Origin: Immersiella caudata
Lineage: Eukaryota; Ascomycota; Sordariomycetes; Sordariales; Lasiosphaeriaceae
Reading direction: 5' to 3'
Assembly (NCBI GenBank): GCA_030512335.1
Contig: JAULSU010000001.1
Coordinates: forward strand, 5,146,001-5,210,000
DNA: 64,000 nucleotides
This document shows, one piece after another, positions 58,413-64,000 of this stretch; within the stretch, counting starts at the first letter, position 1, and each line of letters opens with the position of its first letter. The position numbers and the translations under genes were made by a program. The notes beneath the pieces were generated by a model that saw only the letters and a program-made list of their open reading frames with translations, had not been told where the DNA came from and ran no database searches.

Positions 58413-59792
58413 ATGTCACTAAGCGACCACCCTAAAGCCTATGGCACTGCCGCCCTCACAGCGGCCTTCGTCGCCGGCATCCTCGTCACCCTGGGCTTCA
58501 AGGATTTATACCCGGAACTAGAAGACCAATATCAGCGCCGAAGAAGAAGGAGAAAGCCACGACAATCTTCATCAACCGAGTCCCGAAGGAGCAGCTTTTT
58601 CTGGGGCCCCGTCCAGCTTGAAGACCACGAGTCTCAGTCCTCATCCTCCAGCACCGCTGCAGATAACATCCACGATGGTATTGTCGAGGGCATCGAAGGC
58701 TGCATCGGCAATACGCCACTCGTCAAGCTCCGCAGTCTCTCCGAAGCCACAGGCCGCACAATCCTCGCCAAAGCCGAATTCCTCAACGGCGCTGGCGGCA
58801 GCCCTAAGGACCGGGTGGCCCTCCACATGATCGAAGTGGCCGAAGAGCAAGGTCTTCTCGTCCCCGGACGCGGCGACACCATCTACGAAGGTACTGTTGG
58901 CAGCACCGGGATCTCCCTCGCGACGCTCGCCCGCGCCCGAGGCTACCGCGCTCACATCTGCATGCCCAATGACCAGGCTATCGAGAAATCCACCCTCCTC
59001 CACCACCTTGGGGCCACCGTAGAGCGTGTAACTCCGGCGCCGATTACATCTCCAGAGCACTTTGTGAACCTCGCCCGGTCTCGCGCCCGCGAGCACACCG
59101 CCTCCTCAACCACCGAGGGTTGTGGCTTCTTTGCCGACCAGTTCGAGTCCCACGCCAACTACCAGGCTCACGTCAAGACCACTGGGCCGGAGATCTTCCG
59201 CCAAACCAACGGCCAGATTGACGCCTTCGTCGCCGGCGCTGGCACAGGTGGGACCATTTCCGGCGTCGCCAAATACCTCAAGGAATCTGCCAAACTCACC
59301 CGTCTGCGGGTTGTCCTGGCCGACCCCCAGGGCAGTGGCCTCTACAACAAAGTCCGTCACGGCGTCATGTACGCGCCTACCGAGCGCGAGGGCACCCGCC
59401 GGCGGCAGCAGGTTGATACTATCGTCGAGGGCATCGGCATCAACCGCATCACCGAGAATTTCGAGGCAGGCAGGGAGCTGGTTGACGACGCGGTCCGAGT
59501 AACAGACGAACAAGCCTGCCGCATGGCTCGCTGGTTAGTAGAGCACGATGGCATCTTTGTGGGGAGCAGCAGTGCTGTGAACTGCGTTGCGGCCGTGGCA
59601 ACTGCTCTCACTCTACCACGCGGCAGCGTTGTAGTAACGATGCTGTGTGACTCAGGCACAAGACACCTTAGCAAGTTCTGGAAGCAGATCGGCGATATGG
59701 GGCTTGAGGGGGGCAACGACGATGAACAAGGAGCCCAGAAAGAATCCGAAGCTGACCTGCTCACTTCCATAGGGCTCAAAATGCAGAAGTAG
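58413..59792 (+). CDS. Membrane-anchored cysteine-synthase-like PLP enzyme (yeast Mcy1 type)
   Basis: Single exon, 459 aa, from the ATG of MSLSDHPKAYG. Seen: an N-terminal membrane helix (AALTAAFVAGILVTLGF, about residues 13-29), a basic Arg run, a Ser-rich linker, then a fold-type II PLP domain. The domain has GCIGNTPLVKL, the PLP lysine in GGSPKDRVA (Lys122), GTVGSTGISLATLARARGY, and the glycine-rich phosphate loop GAGTGGTISGVAKYL. The C-terminal SSSAVNCVAAVATAL and CDSGTRHLSKFW complete the O-acetylserine sulfhydrylase pattern. The yeast relative Mcy1 sits in the mitochondrial outer membrane and its reaction there is unclear, so true cysteine synthesis is not assumed. Confidence 0.9.
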   Translation: MSLSDHPKAYGTAALTAAFVAGILVTLGFKDLYPELEDQYQRRRRRRKPRQSSSTESRRSSFFWGPVQLEDHESQSSSSSTAADNIHDGIVEGIEGCIGNTPLVKLRSLSEATGRTILAKAEFLNGAGGSPKDRVALHMIEVAEEQGLLVPGRGDTIYEGTVGSTGISLATLARARGYRAHICMPNDQAIEKSTLLHHLGATVERVTPAPITSPEHFVNLARSRAREHTASSTTEGCGFFADQFESHANYQAHVKTTGPEIFRQTNGQIDAFVAGAGTGGTISGVAKYLKESAKLTRLRVVLADPQGSGLYNKVRHGVMYAPTEREGTRRRQQVDTIVEGIGINRITENFEAGRELVDDAVRVTDEQACRMARWLVEHDGIFVGSSSAVNCVAAVATALTLPRGSVVVTMLCDSGTRHLSKFWKQIGDMGLEGGNDDEQGAQKESEADLLTSIGLKMQK

Positions 59793-60511
59793 TAACTATC
59801 TCCCGTTTTGATTGACAAGCAGTCTATCTCCCACAAATGGCCTGCTCTTCGTGAGTTCCCCTGAGCCAAGGCGCCATACCAAACGTATATCCTTACGCTT
59901 TCACCCCCCTATCCAGCTAGTCTTGCTACCAGCCTAAACCTTTCGCTGCGCCCATCCTATGATACAAACTGCACTCTATCATCTAGAGGTAGTGTAGGCC
60001 CTTTACGCCCATTCCAGCAGGCAGAAGGCAGGGTATAATCAAAGTTGCCTTCTCCTCTGACTTGAGTTGATGTGGAGCGATTATCATGCTCTTTGAGAGT
60101 ATTCCTCCAAACCATGTAAAAGCCCCTCCCCTCTCCCCCGATTAACACAAAACTAAAACCCCAATCTTAGAATAAGGTTAAAAAAACATACCAGGGTGGG
60201 ATTGGTCGGCAGGCTTCCACGACACGATCACACGAAGCAGGTAGACAGTGACAGTGCCATGGGTATCCCGCTCGGATGACTGACGAATGCCGTCTAAAAC
60301 CACTACCCATACGCCTCTCGCTCATTTTCCCCCCCATGTGAATTCCCCGTGACTAGATGTGGTGCAGCAGGCATTACTCAGGGGAGAGAAGAGGGGCAGA
60401 AAGCGAAAGTGCAAAGTAAGCAAAGTTTCCCGTGCGCGCCAACCAGCGCCGACCTAACCAATTGTCCGGTGTGATGAAATGCGGATATAACAAGAGTACA
60501 GAGGCGGCGAT
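59793..60511. other. Convergent intergenic region, Mcy1-type gene / TFIIS
   Basis: 719 nt between facing genes. The stretch is CCCC- and AAAA-tract rich around 60120-60190. No gene is seen; the TFIIS 3' UTR is on the right. Confidence 0.5.
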
Positions 60512-61523
60512 TTAAGAGAACTGGTGTATTTGTTAGTAGGCATGTAGCGCGGCCTCAAAGCACGAAAGTGTCTCACCTTCCACCTGTTACCGCACACGGT
60601 ACACTCGCAAAAGGTGGTCATCGGCTCATCGGCCGAGCGAGTCTGGGCCTGACTGTATGAGACCTTCTTCTGACCGCACTTGCCGCATTTAAGCGCATCG
60701 CTGATGGACTTCTCTGCCATGGGAACCTGCGCCTTCTTCATGTTCTCCTTCTGAAGCTCCTCGTCCTTTGCGCGCTGCTCATCTGATGCCAGCTCCTTAT
60801 CTGTCATGACCACAAACCGCGACGCGGGAATCCCTCCAAGAAGCACAGCCCGGCGCAGCTTTTTGGTATCTTTGCGCTTCAGGCAGGTGAACAGCGTGCG
60901 GAGCTTGGCGCGGTACTGCGGCGTCTCGCCCTTGAAAGCCGTAAAGCAGGCCTCTTCGACCTCGACGGCGCGCGCCAACACCTCCTCCACCGACTCAGGA
61001 TTTTGGAAAGCAAGTCCGTTGTAGAGCAGGCCAATACTATTGTTGCGATTCGTGCTGTGCGTGCGGTTGACGTCGACCTTGTCAAGCTTGAAGTGGCGCT
61101 TCTCCAGATCCCCCTCGTACGGCTTGCTGAGGGAGCCTCCGGCTGGTGCGGGGGAGGCGACCATTTTCGGTGTTGGTGATGCCGTGGCTTCCTTCTTTTT
61201 CTTTGCGTCCTTGGCGGCGTCAACGTTCTTTTTCCATTTCTGGACGATCTCGCCTGCGACGCGGGCAATGTCGCGATTTGCGTGCGAACGCAGCCGCCCT
61301 ACGGTGACACCAGCCTTCGTTGACTGTAGATTTTTTTATGAGTATGACGGAGATAGGGCGTAGGAGGGGTCCAAGCAGGGAGTTGCCTTACTCGAAGTTG
61401 CTCCTCGGTCGGGGCAGTGTCTTTTTTGAGGCCCTCCAAAAGTGTGACCACGGTGGTCGCAGGTTCCGAATTTAGTGCCTTGGCCAGCGCTTTTATACGC
61501 TGGCTCAGCTCTCGGTCGTCCAT
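60512..61523 (-). CDS. DST1: Transcription elongation factor TFIIS (Dst1)
   Basis: Stimulates transcript cleavage by backtracked RNA polymerase II (family knowledge). Minus-strand exons 61392-61523, 60577-61323 and a 9-nt last coding exon 60512-60520 (Phe-Ser-stop); introns of 68 and 56 nt, phase 0; 295 aa. Seen: the N-terminal LW/TFIIS-N domain (MDDRELSQRIKALAKALNSE, then TKAGVTVGRLRSH), the central domain with EEACFTAFKGETPQYRAKLR and GGIPASRFVVM, and the C-terminal zinc ribbon C-x2-C with KCGKCGQKKVSYSQAQTRSA. The catalytic RSADEPMT acidic hairpin and CTVCGNRWKFS end the protein. The last intron splits the ultra-conserved WK-FS end. Confidence 0.95.
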
Positions 61524-62068
61524 GGTTCTGCTGGTATTGCTGCTCGATAGGTTCCCGTACTCTGTCGGCTTCTAGGCCTCGTGCGGCCGGGCAATAATTT
61601 TGCGCGGGGAAAGAGCGCGAGAGAGCTGGTCGTAATAAGTAACCGGCGCTTTGGAGGTGGGAAACCACCGTTAAGTTTGAGTCACCGGTGGGCAGGTTCA
61701 CCAACGCGGCGAGCGAGACAGAAAAGAATGACTGAACAAAGTTGAGCTCGACGATGCGATGATGGTTGGGAAAGCTTGTGTGAAGAGCCCCACACAAGGC
61801 TGATGCTGCATGCGGCGCATCTGGCAACACAAGGTTTATCCGCTGGTCCGTGCGTCTTCCCCGGCCGCATTCCTTTGTTCCCATCGGTTGCTTGTCTCAA
61901 CTACAATACCCCTGAGGCCAGTCACCACATGGGGCCAAACACACTCCATTGACTCTCTTTCAACTCCGACAGGGCAATCCCTCAAAAAGTACTTAGAATC
62001 TTGAGATATTACGTATTTCACCGACCTAGTATCGACAAATCAACAAAAGAAATGAATAGAACGGGGAG
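61524..62068. other. Intergenic region TFIIS / MFS transporter
   Basis: 545 nt in tandem minus-strand orientation: TFIIS promoter on the left, transporter 3' UTR on the right. No gene is seen. Confidence 0.5.
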
Positions 62069-63973
62069 CTAATAGCTCCTACCTGCCATGCTGCCGCCGC
62101 TAGCGCTGTGGTCGCTATCGAGACCAGACTCGTCTCTCTTCACCGCCTCCGCCTGCGCCTTCACCGACTTGAATTCTATGAAGCATGAGATGAATGCTGC
62201 CAGCGCTCCCAGAGGTATCCCAACAATAAACACCTTTCTCAATGCCTCATTGTACACTTCCAACATGATCGGCAGGTCATCATCCGGAACCAACTCGCGA
62301 AATGCGGCGGCGCCGGCGTCGATCACCTTCTTTATGTTGACACCAGGTAAGATGTTGTCAGCTGAGGCCTTCAACAGGTGGTTTTGAAACACACTGTTGC
62401 CCACCGACAAGAAGATCGCACCCCCGAGAGACTGCGACGCCACTACCGCTGCTGTTCCCACGGCCATATCAGCAGGTTCGAGCACCGTCTGGACTGCTGT
62501 AAAGCCCTGTTGGATTGACAGACCGAATCCGGCGCTGGCGAGGATTTCGTAGCCCACCCACTGTGCCGTTGTCGTGTTGACATTCATCAGGGTAAGGAGG
62601 CCCAAACCGATTGTGCCAATCGCGCTGCCAATGACCGCCGGAGGGGTCACGTAGCCAACCATAGAAACAAAGATACCGGCGAGCAAAGAAAAGAACGCGT
62701 TGACGGCGAAGTACGGTATCATGTTGACTCCGGAAATGATGGCACTGTCGCCTCGAATCGCCTGAAACCAGATCGGCAGGAAAAAAGTAAGGTTGATGAT
62801 GGCGCCATACGTCATGAAAGCCATTCCGCACGATGCCGCAACAGTTCGTTGCTGAAGGATTCGTGGCGGCATCAAAGCGCCCTCGCCCTTCCACCGTTGC
62901 CAGAGGGTGAAAAGGATGGAGACGACGCCGAAACCGATCAGCAGACCAATGATCTTAGCACTAGACCATGCAGCCCCGAGGGTTGTAAACTCAAGGGCGA
63001 GAAATAACATCAGGGAGGCGCCTAGAAGGAGGACATTCCCAACAATGTCCAAGTCCATGAAGCGTTCAAAGAAGCTGCGGTAGGCATGGCTGTGCTTCCT
63101 GGGGCTAAAGAACAGGACCATCGCTGCCACAGTCGCGGCACCAACTGGTAAGTTTATGTAGAAGCACCACCTCCAAGTCTGTGGACTCATCAGCGGGCAT
63201 TTTCATTTGACGGGGAAACGGCTTCGGGACATACCACTAGGTCTGTGAAGACGCCACCCAGCAGAGGACCGACGCTCGCTCCGACACCGAACCTAGCAGC
63301 TCCTTAGTTATCATTGTACTTCCATCTGAGAAGGAGTCTTACATCAATCCAACGACGGCCATGAAGACGGGCCGTAACTGAAGCGGCACGGCAGTTGCTA
63401 CCACAACAAAACTCCCAGTCAAGATGCCGGCACTGCCGAAACCAGCGATGGCGCGCCCGATGATGAGGGTCATAGAGTTGGGTGCGACGCCACACAGCAG
63501 CGATCCAAACTCGAAGAAGAACATGGCCAGCAGGTACGACTTTTTGATGGAAAAGAGCATAAAAACGCGGCCAAAGACGGGTTGGAACGCACACGCCGTG
63601 AGCAAATATGCCGAGCCGTACCAGCCGATATCCGGCGTAGAATTGAACTCGCCTGTGATATACGGGATAGCCTTGCTCGTCATCAGCTAACATTGCCTTG
63701 ATAGCAGAGTTGGGGCGGAATCATCCTTCTCACCGTTGATATGATGGTTCGATCGATGGATATCAGAAATACCGCAAACATGAGCCCGACGACGAGACAG
63801 GCGAGAGGAATACCCGTCACAAATGTCTCATCATCAGATATTGTGGCGGGGGCTTCTGTCTGGACCAAGTCCGTGGGCTTTTCTTTGTCAGGGCCCGGGA
63901 CGTACGACCCAGCTGGTGTCGGCGACCGGTAGAAACTGGTTTCGGGTTTTCCAGCATATCGTTGTTCTTCCAT
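62069..63973 (-). CDS. MFS drug/H+ antiporter, DHA2 (14-helix) family
   Basis: Minus-strand exons 63734-63973, 63671-63343, 63292-63235 and 63178-62069; introns 50-62 nt; 578 aa. Seen: a cytosolic leader of about 50 residues, TM1 with ACLVVGLMFAVFLISIDRTI (the D-R-T motif of DHA2), and WYGSAYLLTACAFQPVFGR. Then come SLLCGVAPNSMTLIIGRAIAG (motif C-like region) and GVGASVGPLLGGVFTD across the short third exon, followed by TWRWCFYINLPVGA, a DHA2 hallmark. Several further helices run to a hydrophilic tail. Relatives export toxins, drugs or secondary metabolites; no biosynthetic genes are next to it here, so the substrate is open. The start lies 27 nt from the window edge. Confidence 0.9.
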
Positions 63974-64000
63974 GGGCGTCGCGGTCGGGTGTCGCTTGCT

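Noticed and set aside
62069..63973. MFS transporter as part of a secondary-metabolite cluster
   Set aside because: Its neighbours inside the window are TFIIS and other housekeeping genes, and no biosynthetic enzyme is adjacent. The sequence beyond the right edge is not visible.

Overview
The window is nuclear DNA of a filamentous ascomycete (Pezizomycotina). A Sordariomycete is my best guess, but I cannot name the species. Protein-coding genes are split by short introns, mostly 50-70 nt, with GT-AG ends and CTAAC/CTGAC-like branch sites. Several gene families seen here (trifunctional HIS4, GPI-type phospholipase B, a Zn2Cys6 regulator with a fungal transcription-factor middle region, Hrd3, an RCR-family protein, a DHA2 transporter) point to fungi. 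I rebuilt 22 multi- or single-exon genes by joining reading frames at splice sites and checking that the phases agree.

Layout. 0-7 kb: lipin phosphatidate phosphatase PAH1, TFIID subunit TAF9 (minus) and HIS4. 8.3-10.7 kb: secreted or GPI-anchored phospholipase B. 11.4-13.2 kb (minus): a caspase-fold protein that lacks its catalytic cysteines and carries half of a zinc cluster. 13.2-18.4 kb: a 5.2 kb stretch with no recognisable gene. 18.4-21.1 kb: an ATP-grasp-like gene, then poorly resolved reading frames including a DFDIN minisatellite. 22.2-26.4 kb: a vacuolar-type zinc transporter and an Hrt3/Pof7-type F-box protein. 27.1-30.1 kb (minus): a seven-exon Zn2Cys6 regulator with a 3.9 kb gene-free upstream region. 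34.1-34.9 kb: the CIA factor Cia2, followed by a 2.8 kb convergent gap.

37.7-41.4 kb (minus): the U5 snRNP GTPase Snu114. 41.9-43.3 kb: cytosolic acetoacetyl-CoA thiolase ERG10. 43.6-44.8 kb (minus): a WDR89-like WD40 protein. 45.4-48.0 kb: the ERAD subunit Hrd3. 48.5-49.4 kb: a Mei5/Sfr1-type recombination cofactor. 50.3-51.0 kb: an RCR-family membrane protein. 51.5-52.3 kb (minus): a conserved fungal protein of unknown role. 52.5-56.1 kb: alanyl-tRNA synthetase with a likely alternative mitochondrial start. 56.5-58.1 kb (minus): a mitochondrial MidA-family methyltransferase. 58.4-59.8 kb: a membrane-anchored cysteine-synthase-like enzyme. 60.5-61.5 kb (minus): TFIIS. 62.1-64.0 kb (minus): a 14-helix MFS transporter.

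Most genes are housekeeping genes with no common pathway, so the window is ordinary core chromosome rather than a metabolic cluster. The accessory-looking parts are the pseudo-caspase, the ATP-grasp locus with its neighbours, and the three large gene-free blocks. The observations I rate highest are the pseudo-caspase and the dual-start alanyl-tRNA synthetase. No rRNA, tRNA, transposon or CRISPR array was recognised.
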